Positions 38,001-44,811 of a stretch of DNA of 44,811 bases are shown here, in pieces. The notes under the pieces are model-generated. The model made no database searches. It was not told where the DNA came from and saw only the letters and a program-made list of their open reading frames with translations. The position numbers and the translations under genes are program-made. Origin of the DNA: Vicinamibacteria bacterium (lineage in GTDB: Bacteria > Acidobacteriota > Vicinamibacteria > Fen-336); NCBI GenBank assembly GCA_025923995.1, contig JAICEW010000009.1, positions 1-44,811 of the forward strand, in the 5' to 3' direction. How positions within the stretch are numbered: position 1 is the first letter of the stretch; the number at the start of each line of letters is the position of its first letter.

Positions 38001-41000
38001 CCGCGCCTTCCTGCTCGACGTCGCGCGGCGCACGTGGGACTTCTTCGACGACCTGGCCTTCTCGCCCCAGGACTCCCACCTGCCGCCCGACAACCTGCAG
38101 GAGGACCCGGGACCCATGGTGGCGCACCGCACTTCCCCCACCAACATCGGTCTCGGCCTCGTCTCCGTCCTGGCCGCGCACGACTTCGGGTTCGTGGACA
38201 CCGGCGGGCTGGTGGAGCGGCTGACGCGGGCGCTGGACTCGATCGAGTCCATGGAGCGCTACCGGGGGCACCTGCTCAACTGGTACGACACCACGAACCT
38301 GGCCCCGCTGCACCCGCGCTACGTGTCGACGGTGGACAGCGGCAACCTGGCCGCCTCGCTGCTGTGCCTCGCGCAGGGCCTCAGGCAGATGGCGGATGTG
38401 TCGGATCCCGCCACCAAGGCGGTCGAGCTGCGCACGCTCGCCGAGCGGGCGGACGCGCTGCTGGAGGCGATGGACTTCCGCTTCCTCTACGACGGGCAGC
38501 GCAAGCTCTTCGCCATCGGCTTCCGCCTGGCGGACGCCGAGGGGCCGGCCCGGATGGACCCGTCCTTCTACGACCTGCTCGCCTCCGAGGCGCGGCTGGC
38601 CAGCTTCATCGCCATCGCGAAGGGCGAGGTGTCCTCGTCGCACTGGTTCGCGCTCGGACGGCCGGTCACGAGCGTGGACGGCGTGCCCACCCTGCTGTCC
38701 TGGAGCGCGACCGCGTTCGAGTACCTGATGCCGCTGCTGTTCATGAAGCGGTACCCGGAGACGCTGCTGGACCGCACCTGCCTGATGGCGGTGCGCCGCA
38801 TGCGGCGCTACGGCGAGTCGCTGGGCGTGCCGTGGGGCATCTCGGAGTCCGCCTACGGCGTGACCGACCGCCAGGGCAACTACCAGTACAAGGCGTTCGG
38901 CGTGCCCGGCCTGGGGCTCAAGCGCGGCCTGGCGGACGACCTGGTGGTCGCTCCCTACGCGACCGCGCTCGCCGCCCTGGTCGACCCCGAGGAGGCCGTC
39001 GAGAACCTGGAGCGCCTGCGCCGGGAGGGCCTGTTGGCGCGGTACGGCTTCTACGAGGCCATCGACTACACGCGGCGGGCACGCGCGGACGCCGAGCCCG
39101 ACGAGGCGGTCGCCCCCGACCCGGGCCGCGGCCAGCTGGTGAAGGCCTACCTGGCGCACCACCAGGGCATGACGCTCCTGGCGCTGGCCAACCTGCTGCA
39201 CGAGGACGTGATGGTGAAGCGCTTCCACGCGGACCCGCGCGTCCAGGCCACCGAGCTGCTGCTGCAGGAGCGCGTGCCGCGCGACGCCCCGGTGACGGAG
39301 CCGCGGCCGGCGGAGGCGACGCGCGCGCTGGCGGCGCCGCCCGCGCTCTCGACGCGCCGCTTCCGCTCGCCGCACTCGCTGTTCCCGCACGCCCACTTCC
39401 TCTCGAACGGCGCCTACACGGTCGTGGTCACGAACGCCGGGGGCGGCGGCAGCACCTGCCGCGGGCGCGTGATCACCCGCCTGCGGTCCGACCCGACGCT
39501 CGACCCGGGCGGCCAGTACCTCTACCTGCGCGACGTGTGGAGCGGCTCCGTGTGGTCCGCCACCTACCAGCCCACGCGCCGGGAGCCGGAGGAGTACGTC
39601 GTGAGCCTGCTGCCCGAGCGGGCGATCTTCCGCCGCCTGGACGACGGGATCGAGACGCGGCTGGAGGTGGCGGTCTCGACCGAGGACGATGTGGAGGTCC
39701 GTCGGCTCGCGCTCACCAACCGCGGCGACCGGCCGCGCGAGATCGAGATCACGAGCTACGTGGAGCCGGTCCTGGGCCCCGCGACCGACGACTACGCGCA
39801 CCCCGCCTTCGGCAAGCTCTTCCTCCAGACGTCCTACCTGCCGGACAACGCCGCCCTGCTGTGCCGGCGGCGGCCGCGGGCGGAGCACGAGCCTGAGACG
39901 TACGCGCTGCACGTGCTGAGCGTCGAGGGCGGCTTGCGCGGCGCCGTGGAGTGGGAGAGCGACCGCGAGCGGTTCCTGGGCCGAGGACACGCGCCGGACG
40001 ACCCCTGCGCCCTCGACGGACGCCCGCTCTCGGGCAGCACCGGGACCGTCCTCGATCCCTGCCTCAGCCTGCGCTACCGCGTGCGGTTGCCTCCCGGCGG
40101 GTTCGCGCGGCTGAGCTTCGCCACCGGCGTCGCGCAGGGCCCCGACGCGGCCCACGCGCTCGCCCAGAAGTACCACGACCCGGGCACCGCGGGCCGCGCG
40201 CTGGCGCTGGCCTTCACGCACGCCCAGGTGGCGCTGCGCCACCTGGGCCTCACCAGCGACCAGGCCCAGCTGTTCGAGCGGCTGGCCTCGCGGGTCCTGT
40301 ACGCGGACGCCTCCCTGCGCGCGGCGCCGGAGCTGCGCGCGTCCAACGTGCGGGGCCAGCCCGGCCTGTGGGCGCACGGCATCTCGGGCGACCTCCCCAT
40401 CCTGCTCGTGCGGGTGGTGGAGGAGGACGACCTGCCGCTCGTGCGCCAGGTGCTCCAGGCGCAGGACTACTGGCGCCTCAAGGGCCTGCAGGCCGACGTG
40501 GTGGTGCTGAACGAGCACCCCGTCAGCTACCGCGACGAGATGCACGACGCGCTCACGGCGCTGGTCGAGGGCGGGCCCTGGGCCGCGTGGATCGGGCGTC
40601 CGGGCGGCATCCACCTGCTGCGGGGCGACCTGGTGCCCGAGGCCGAGCGCGCGCTGCTGCTGGCGGTCGCGAGCGCGGTGCTCGCGGGCGACCGCGGCGA
40701 CCTGGCGAACCAGCTGGACCTGCCCTATCCCGAGCCGAAGTACCCGCCGGCGCGCGCGGCGGCGCGTGTGTCCCAGCCGCCGCCGGCGCCGGTCGAGCTC
40801 GCGGTCCCGGAGCTGGCGTTCGCGAACGGGCGGGGCGGCTTCTCGGCGAACGGGCGGGAGTACACGATCCTGCTGGAGGGCGACGCCCACACGCCGCGTC
40901 CGTGGGTGAACGTGATCGCGAACCCGGAGCTGGGGACCGTGGTCACGTCCAGCGGCGCCTCCTTCACCTGGGCCGAGAACAGCCGCGAGAACCGGCTCAC

Positions 41001-43266
41001 GCCGTTCGCGAACGATCCCGTCACCGACCCGAGCGCGGAGCGGCTCTTCGTCCTGGACGAGGAGCTGGGACTCTCGTGGTCCCCGCTGCCCGGCCTGAGC
41101 CCACGCCCGGCCGCGCCCGCGCCGTACCTCGTCCGTCATCGGCCGGGTGCCACGCGCTTCGAGCACGGCGCCCACGGGCTGCGGATGGAGCTGGCCGTGC
41201 TGGTCGCGGCCGACGATCCCGTGAAGATCCAGCTCCTGCGGATCGCCAACGAGAGCGGACGCCCGCGGCGGCTGCGGCTGTTCGCGTACAACGAGTGGGC
41301 CCTGTGCCCGCCCCGCCCGCACGATCACGTGCACGTCGTGACCGAGGCGGTGGAGCGGGCCGTGCTGGCGCGCAACGCCTACAACGAGGAGTTCCCCGGA
41401 CGCGTGGCGTTCGCCGCCAGCAGCCTGCCGCTGCGCTCGGCCACCGCCGACCGCACCGAGTTCCTGGGCCGCAACGGCGACCCGCGACGGCCGGCCGCGC
41501 TGGGCCGGGTCGGCCTCTCCGGCCGCTTCGGGGCCGGCCTCGACCCCTGCGCGGCGCTGGAGGTCGAGGTGGCGCTGGCCCCGGGCGAGACGCGCGAGGT
41601 CGTGTTCCTGCTGGGCCAGGGACGGGACCGCGAGCACGCGCTGGGGCTGGTCGCGCGCTACGGCTCGGTCGAGGCGGGCCGCACCGCGTTGCGCGACGTC
41701 GAGGAGGGATGGGACGCGCTGCTGGGCACGGTCCAGGTGCACACGCCCGACGACTCGTTCGACCTCATCATGAACGGCTGGCTCGTGTACCAGACGCTCA
41801 CCTCGCGCCTGCTCGCGCGCTGCGGGTACTACCAGCCCGGGGGCGCGTTCGGCTTCCGCGACCAGCTCCAGGACGTGATGGCCCTCGGCTTCGCGCGGCC
41901 CGACCTCTGGCGCGAGCATCTCCTGCGCGCGGCCGCGCGCCAGTTCGCGGCGGGCGACGTCCAGCACTGGTGGCACGTGCCGTCGGGCAAGGGCACCCGC
42001 ACGCGCTGCTCGGACGACCTGCTGTGGCTGCCGCACGCGGCGTCCCAGTACGTGCGCGCGACCGGGGACGCGGCGGTGTGGGACGAGGTGGCGCCGTTCC
42101 TGGAGGCCCCTCCCCTCCCGCCCGGCGAGTCCGACTGGTACGGCCTGCCGACGGTCGCGGCCGAGAAGGCGTCGCTGTGGGAGCACTGCCTGCGCGCCAT
42201 CGACCGCGGCCTCACCGCGGGCCCCCACGGCCTCCCGCTCATCGGCAACGGGGACTGGAACGACGGCATGAACCGCGTGGGCAAGGACGGGCGCGGGGAG
42301 AGCGTCTGGCTGGGCTTCTTCCTCCACGAGGTGCTGACCACGTTCTCACCCCTGTGCAGCGCGCGCGGCGACGAGGCGCGCGCGGCCCGCTACGCGACCG
42401 AGGCGGCACGCCTGGCCGACATGCTGGAGCTGGCCTGGGACGGCGAGTGGTACCGCCGGGCCTACTTCGACGACGGGACGCCGCTGGGCTCCGCGCTCAA
42501 CGAGGAGTGCCGCATCGACTCCATCGCGCAGTCCTGGTCGGTGCTCTCGGGCGCTGCCCGGCCGCGCCGCGCGGAGCGCGCGATGGACTCCGTCCGCACG
42601 CACCTGGTGCGCCGCAACGCGCGGCTCCTGCTGCTGCTGGTGCCGCCCTTCGACCGCGCCGCGCCCGACCCCGGGTACATCCGCGGCTACGCCCCCGGCC
42701 TGCGCGAGAACGGCGGGCAGTACACGCACGCCGCCATCTGGACCGTGATGGCGCAGGCGCGGCTGGGCCGCGGCGACGAGGCGATGGAGATGTTCCACCT
42801 GCTGAACCCGCTCAACCACACGCGGACGGCGGCGGGCGTCGACCGCTACGGAGCCGAGCCGTACGTGATCGCCGCGGACGTGTACGCCGACGAGACGCAC
42901 GCGGGGCGCGGCGGGTGGTCCTGGTACACCGGCTCGGCGGGATGGATGTACCGCCTGGGCCTGCAGAGCCTGCTGGGCCTCACGCGCCAGGGCACCACGT
43001 TCTCCGTCGATCCCTGCATCCCGTCGTGGTGGCCCGGCTTCGAGGTGCGGTGGCGCTTCGGGAGCGCGACCTACGTCATCACGGTGGAGAACCGGGGCCG
43101 GCGGGGCCGCGGCCTGGGCGACGCGACGCTCGACGGACGAGCGGTGGACCCGCGCGCGGTCCCGCTGTCGGACGACGGCGTGACGCACGCCGTGCACGTC
43201 GTGCTGGGCGAGGCCGGCGAGGGCCGGCCCGAAGCCGGAGTCACGGCGACGGTGCCCGCGCGCTGA
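35059..43266 (+). CDS. ndvB: Cyclic beta-glucan synthase, NdvB/ChvB type (GT84 plus GH94)
   Basis: 2735 residues, close to the ~2800 of rhizobial and Brucella enzymes. After a helical N-terminus and two membrane segments (about 380-437) comes the GT84 domain: [28 protein letters not shown] (DxD, near 601), HDLFEG (near 715) and [12 protein letters not shown] (near 750). More membrane helices follow (about 787-970), then the glucoamylase-like domain (about 980-1380, with [20 protein letters not shown] and AHHQGMTLL). The long C-terminal part is GH94 phosphorylase-like, with [12 protein letters not shown] near 2400. It builds and cyclises beta-1,2-glucan for the periplasm, important in osmotic adaptation. 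The start is uncertain: GTG at 35059 or ATG at 35065, neither with a ribosome site, so translation may be nearly leaderless. Confidence 0.93.
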   Translation: MGMDTKNPSTEALLSVEKLEERARSLAASQAGVRRRFVRPGHLRRLEADVERLREAYRLIAEDVHEGRPIAPAAEWVLDNFHLIEAEARNVQRDLPRTYYRQLPRLAGDERLSRVESLAEDLLAHTDARLDADRLTRFLSAYQHIAPLTIGELWAWPSALKLALVAALRSTADKIVSARRARARAVAVLARLDAGDEPPALPGGALDAAFVVHLVQHLREYGAGASSLRTALEERLRAQGLTVEDLIRGETRRQAREQVSVANAVTSLRLTATLDWSALVERVSLVEQVLQRDPAGVHGRMDFLSRDRYRQAVEDLADPTGESQQRVALAAVERARQAVEKEAADERTHHVGHYLIGRGRWEFERHLGVRPHLWRRVRRFGFRHATALFLWSIALPTLLAALAAAAYARSAGASPALAWVAALLTLLPASELVTTLVQRVATALVHPRRLPRLDLRGGVPPTARTMVVVPTILDSVERAREMVEHLEVQAIGNLDPHFHFALLSDFADADTADRPEDAPILAAAREGIEELNQRYGDSVRFFLFHRRRQWNSGEGLYMGWERKRGKIEEFNRLLRGALDTSYTVQVGDLSVLPQVRYCLTLDSDTRLPRDVARQLVGILTHPLNRPRFDPQAGRVTAGYGILQPRVSVTLASAAGSLFARTYAGHTGVDPYTTAVSDVYQDVFGEGIFTGKGLFDVDAFAVALHGRVPENALLSHDLFEGLFARAALVSDLELVDDYPSTVLAHARRQRRWVRGDWQILLWLLPWVPAREGWTRNTLPAISRFKIFDNLRRSLIAPGLLALLAAAWTVLPGRVNAWTGAVLAVLGAPALIEVLRGLRGPRAHQTLGSFLRGSWEEARTALARASLDVSLLAYRAWEMLHAIVLTLVRMLITQRRLLEWETAAAASARAAGLIGGKGLRVFVVEMAASPATALLLAPAVALARPSALPIASVFLLLWLAAPALALVLSRPVRPRRFHLGEEDRAFLLDVARRTWDFFDDLAFSPQDSHLPPDNLQEDPGPMVAHRTSPTNIGLGLVSVLAAHDFGFVDTGGLVERLTRALDSIESMERYRGHLLNWYDTTNLAPLHPRYVSTVDSGNLAASLLCLAQGLRQMADVSDPATKAVELRTLAERADALLEAMDFRFLYDGQRKLFAIGFRLADAEGPARMDPSFYDLLASEARLASFIAIAKGEVSSSHWFALGRPVTSVDGVPTLLSWSATAFEYLMPLLFMKRYPETLLDRTCLMAVRRMRRYGESLGVPWGISESAYGVTDRQGNYQYKAFGVPGLGLKRGLADDLVVAPYATALAALVDPEEAVENLERLRREGLLARYGFYEAIDYTRRARADAEPDEAVAPDPGRGQLVKAYLAHHQGMTLLALANLLHEDVMVKRFHADPRVQATELLLQERVPRDAPVTEPRPAEATRALAAPPALSTRRFRSPHSLFPHAHFLSNGAYTVVVTNAGGGGSTCRGRVITRLRSDPTLDPGGQYLYLRDVWSGSVWSATYQPTRREPEEYVVSLLPERAIFRRLDDGIETRLEVAVSTEDDVEVRRLALTNRGDRPREIEITSYVEPVLGPATDDYAHPAFGKLFLQTSYLPDNAALLCRRRPRAEHEPETYALHVLSVEGGLRGAVEWESDRERFLGRGHAPDDPCALDGRPLSGSTGTVLDPCLSLRYRVRLPPGGFARLSFATGVAQGPDAAHALAQKYHDPGTAGRALALAFTHAQVALRHLGLTSDQAQLFERLASRVLYADASLRAAPELRASNVRGQPGLWAHGISGDLPILLVRVVEEDDLPLVRQVLQAQDYWRLKGLQADVVVLNEHPVSYRDEMHDALTALVEGGPWAAWIGRPGGIHLLRGDLVPEAERALLLAVASAVLAGDRGDLANQLDLPYPEPKYPPARAAARVSQPPPAPVELAVPELAFANGRGGFSANGREYTILLEGDAHTPRPWVNVIANPELGTVVTSSGASFTWAENSRENRLTPFANDPVTDPSAERLFVLDEELGLSWSPLPGLSPRPAAPAPYLVRHRPGATRFEHGAHGLRMELAVLVAADDPVKIQLLRIANESGRPRRLRLFAYNEWALCPPRPHDHVHVVTEAVERAVLARNAYNEEFPGRVAFAASSLPLRSATADRTEFLGRNGDPRRPAALGRVGLSGRFGAGLDPCAALEVEVALAPGETREVVFLLGQGRDREHALGLVARYGSVEAGRTALRDVEEGWDALLGTVQVHTPDDSFDLIMNGWLVYQTLTSRLLARCGYYQPGGAFGFRDQLQDVMALGFARPDLWREHLLRAAARQFAAGDVQHWWHVPSGKGTRTRCSDDLLWLPHAASQYVRATGDAAVWDEVAPFLEAPPLPPGESDWYGLPTVAAEKASLWEHCLRAIDRGLTAGPHGLPLIGNGDWNDGMNRVGKDGRGESVWLGFFLHEVLTTFSPLCSARGDEARAARYATEAARLADMLELAWDGEWYRRAYFDDGTPLGSALNEECRIDSIAQSWSVLSGAARPRRAERAMDSVRTHLVRRNARLLLLLVPPFDRAAPDPGYIRGYAPGLRENGGQYTHAAIWTVMAQARLGRGDEAMEMFHLLNPLNHTRTAAGVDRYGAEPYVIAADVYADETHAGRGGWSWYTGSAGWMYRLGLQSLLGLTRQGTTFSVDPCIPSWWPGFEVRWRFGSATYVITVENRGRRGRGLGDATLDGRAVDPRAVPLSDDGVTHAVHVVLGEAGEGRPEAGVTATVPAR

Positions 43267-43272
43267 GACGGA

Positions 43273-44811
43273 TCACGCGCCCTCGTCGCGGCGTGCGAGC
43301 CCGGCGATGCGCGACACGAGGTCGGAAGGCTCGGCCGGCTTCGCCAGGTAGTCCTGGAACCCGGCCGCCGCCGTCTTCTGGCGGTCCTCCGTGGCCGCGT
43401 ACGCGGTGAGGGCGAGAGCGGGTACGGCGCCGCCTCTTCCGCGCGGGCGCCGCCGCACCTCCTGGATGAGGTCGTAGCCGTCGCGGACCGGCATTCCGAT
43501 GTCGCTCACCAGGACGTCGGGGACCTCGCTGTCCAGCGCCACCAGCGCCTCCGCGACCGACGCGGCGGTGGTCACTTGGGCACCGCGCTGCTGGAGAACG
43601 GTTTTCACCGCCTCCCGGCCGTCCGCGTCGTCGTCCACGACCAGGAGCCTGATGCCGAGCAGGGACACCGACCGCGTTTCGTTCGCCGTGTCGACCGGCG
43701 CTCGTGGAAGCGAGGGAGGAGCCTGGGACGTCTCGCGCAGCGCAGGGACCGGCAGCGAGACCACGAAGGTCGCTCCGTGCCCCTCGCCCACACTGGATGC
43801 CGACACCGTGCCGCCGTGCATCTCCACCAGCTGCCTCACGATCGCCAGTCCGAGGCCCAGGCCGGGCTGCACCCGCGAGGTGCTGCCGTCGGCCTGCCGG
43901 AAGCGCTCGAACACGTGGGGCAGGAAGGCGGGGGTGATCCCCTGGCCGTTGTCGGTGACCTTCAGCTGGACGACGGTGCCGACGCGTCCCCACCAGACCT
44001 CGACCGTGCCCCCTCTGGGCGTGAACTTGACGGCGTTCGACAGCAGGTTCCAGATCACCTGCTGCAAGCGGCCGGCGTCGCCCAGCACGGTCTCCGGCTC
44101 CACCTCGCTCGCCACCACCAGGGCGATGCCCTTCGCCTCGGCGGCCGGACGGGCGCTCTCCAGCGCGGCCTCCGCCACGTCCTCGACGCTGACCGGCCGC
44201 ATCTCCAGGCGGAGCTTGCCGAGCGTGATGCGCGTGATGTCCAGCAGGTCCTCGATGAGCCGCGTCTGGGCCATCGCGCTCCGCTCGATGGCGGCGATGC
44301 CCCGAGCCATGACCGCCGGCTCCAGCGATCCGTGGGAGAGCAGGTGCGTCCAGGTCACCATCGCGTTCAGCGGACCCCGCAGCTCGTGCGAGGCATTGGC
44401 CACGAACTCGTCCTTGAGGCGGTTGGCCGCCTCGGCCGACCGGGCCTCGTCCTCGGCGCGCTTGAGCAGATGGCTGCGCTCCGCCTCCGACCGCCTGGCT
44501 TCGGTGCGATCCTCGATGGCGAGGAGGACCAGATCCTCCTTGATCGCCGCCTGGCGCAGCTTGCGCGCGTTGAGGACCAGGGTCCGCGTGGTCCCATCCG
44601 GTGACGCGCATTCCAGCTGGAAGTCGTCGAACGCGCGGTCGCCGGTCAACACGTCCTCGAGCATCCGCCTGAGGGCGGGGCTGTCCCACTGGCGCCCGCC
44701 CAGGTCGTAGAGGAGCTCGCCCTCCGCTTCCGCCCGCAAGAGGCCGAAGACCTCGCAGAAGGCCGGGTTCACGCGGCGCACGCGCAGCGCCGAGTCCAGG
44801 ATGAGGAGGGG
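43273..44811 (-). CDS. Hybrid sensor histidine kinase, PAS-HisKA-HATPase-receiver (5' end outside window)
   Basis: About 512 residues remain, and the frame is open through the right edge (LILDSALRVRRVNPAFCEVF), so the ATG at 44781 is probably not the start. The PAS domain has the pattern EGELLYDLGGRQWDSPALRR and then MLEDVL, FDDFQLE and LNARKLR. I know this pattern from CheB-CheR-PAS fusion proteins. HisKA follows with the His in NASHELRGPLNAM. The ATPase domain has NLLSNAVKFTP, VTDNGQGI and GLGLGLAIVRQLVEMHGG. A C-terminal receiver has its Asp in VLVSDIGMPVRDG and Lys in YLAKPAE. The upstream part may carry chemotaxis-type methyltransferase domains (inference). It is convergent with the glucan synthase gene, 6 bases away. 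Confidence 0.92.
   Translation of the reverse strand, partial: PLLILDSALRVRRVNPAFCEVFGLLRAEAEGELLYDLGGRQWDSPALRRMLEDVLTGDRAFDDFQLECASPDGTTRTLVLNARKLRQAAIKEDLVLLAIEDRTEARRSEAERSHLLKRAEDEARSAEAANRLKDEFVANASHELRGPLNAMVTWTHLLSHGSLEPAVMARGIAAIERSAMAQTRLIEDLLDITRITLGKLRLEMRPVSVEDVAEAALESARPAAEAKGIALVVASEVEPETVLGDAGRLQQVIWNLLSNAVKFTPRGGTVEVWWGRVGTVVQLKVTDNGQGITPAFLPHVFERFRQADGSTSRVQPGLGLGLAIVRQLVEMHGGTVSASSVGEGHGATFVVSLPVPALRETSQAPPSLPRAPVDTANETRSVSLLGIRLLVVDDDADGREAVKTVLQQRGAQVTTAASVAEALVALDSEVPDVLVSDIGMPVRDGYDLIQEVRRRPRGRGGAVPALALTAYAATEDRQKTAAAGFQDYLAKPAEPSDLVSRIAGLARRDEGA

Noticed and set aside
34647-39896. A 1749-codon plus-strand frame overlapping the start of the glucan synthase gene
   Set aside because: Arg/Pro/Gly-rich out-of-frame reading; the other frame has every family motif.
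37648-42327. A 1559-codon minus-strand frame inside the cyclic glucan synthase gene
   Set aside because: Compositional shadow of the real gene; no motif, no ribosome site.

Overview
The window is a very GC-rich (roughly 70%) bacterial chromosome segment. It is densely packed, with little space between genes. Outer-membrane machinery (a TamB/Omp85 protein), periplasmic BON proteins and a cyclic glucan synthase indicate a diderm (Gram-negative) cell. Signal peptides ending in A-A-Q or G-A-Q, gas-vesicle genes and many small stress proteins would fit phyla such as Gemmatimonadota, Eisenbacteria, Acidobacteriota or Myxococcota. The sequence alone does not settle which. No rRNA, tRNA, CRISPR array, transposase or phage genes were seen.

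Layout. 1-978: the end of a gas-vesicle cluster (gvpL/F, gvpK) and a receiver-only response regulator. 1026-2567: a Gly-Gln repeat protein, then a two-gene operon of a probable sortase substrate (LPATA signal) and a class D-like sortase. 2622-9288: a hemerythrin with an Arg/Ser tail, divergent to a small basic DUF6496-type protein; a ligase-less LigD (phosphoesterase plus polymerase), divergent to a secreted repeat protein and a PolX-family protein whose polymerase site is degenerate. 9438-11448: a YqjE/YqjD-like membrane stress operon and an unknown gene. 11459-17808: a 2064-residue TamB-POTRA-barrel fusion and a small basic protein. 17925-22346: a Gfo/Idh/MocA oxidoreductase, an SRPBCC plus FAD/Rieske pair, and a run of small disordered or glycine-zipper proteins. 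22343-25967: a seven-gene operon ending in Ku and including a superoxide-dismutase-family protein, a rhomboid protease and a YihY membrane protein. 26292-27058: BON and CsbD stress proteins. 27117-43266: carbohydrate genes (glycosyltransferase, GH2, galactokinase, UDP-galactopyranose mutase, a GH1-RmlD fusion and a giant cyclic beta-glucan synthase). 43273 to the end: a hybrid sensor kinase that runs off the window.

The most striking feature is regulatory. Twelve sequences matching the sigma-54 (-24/-12) promoter consensus sit just upstream of start codons. Ten form five divergent pairs, four of them almost back to back. They would place DNA end-joining (LigD, Ku), PolX, envelope biogenesis (TamB-Omp85), the sortase pair, hemerythrin, superoxide dismutase, BON/CsbD and YqjD-type proteins in one sigma-54 stress or stationary-phase regulon. 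None was noticed in front of the glycan genes (27-43 kb), apart from one weak candidate. The second major feature is the single-polypeptide TamB-Omp85 fusion, which could span from inner to outer membrane as one chain.
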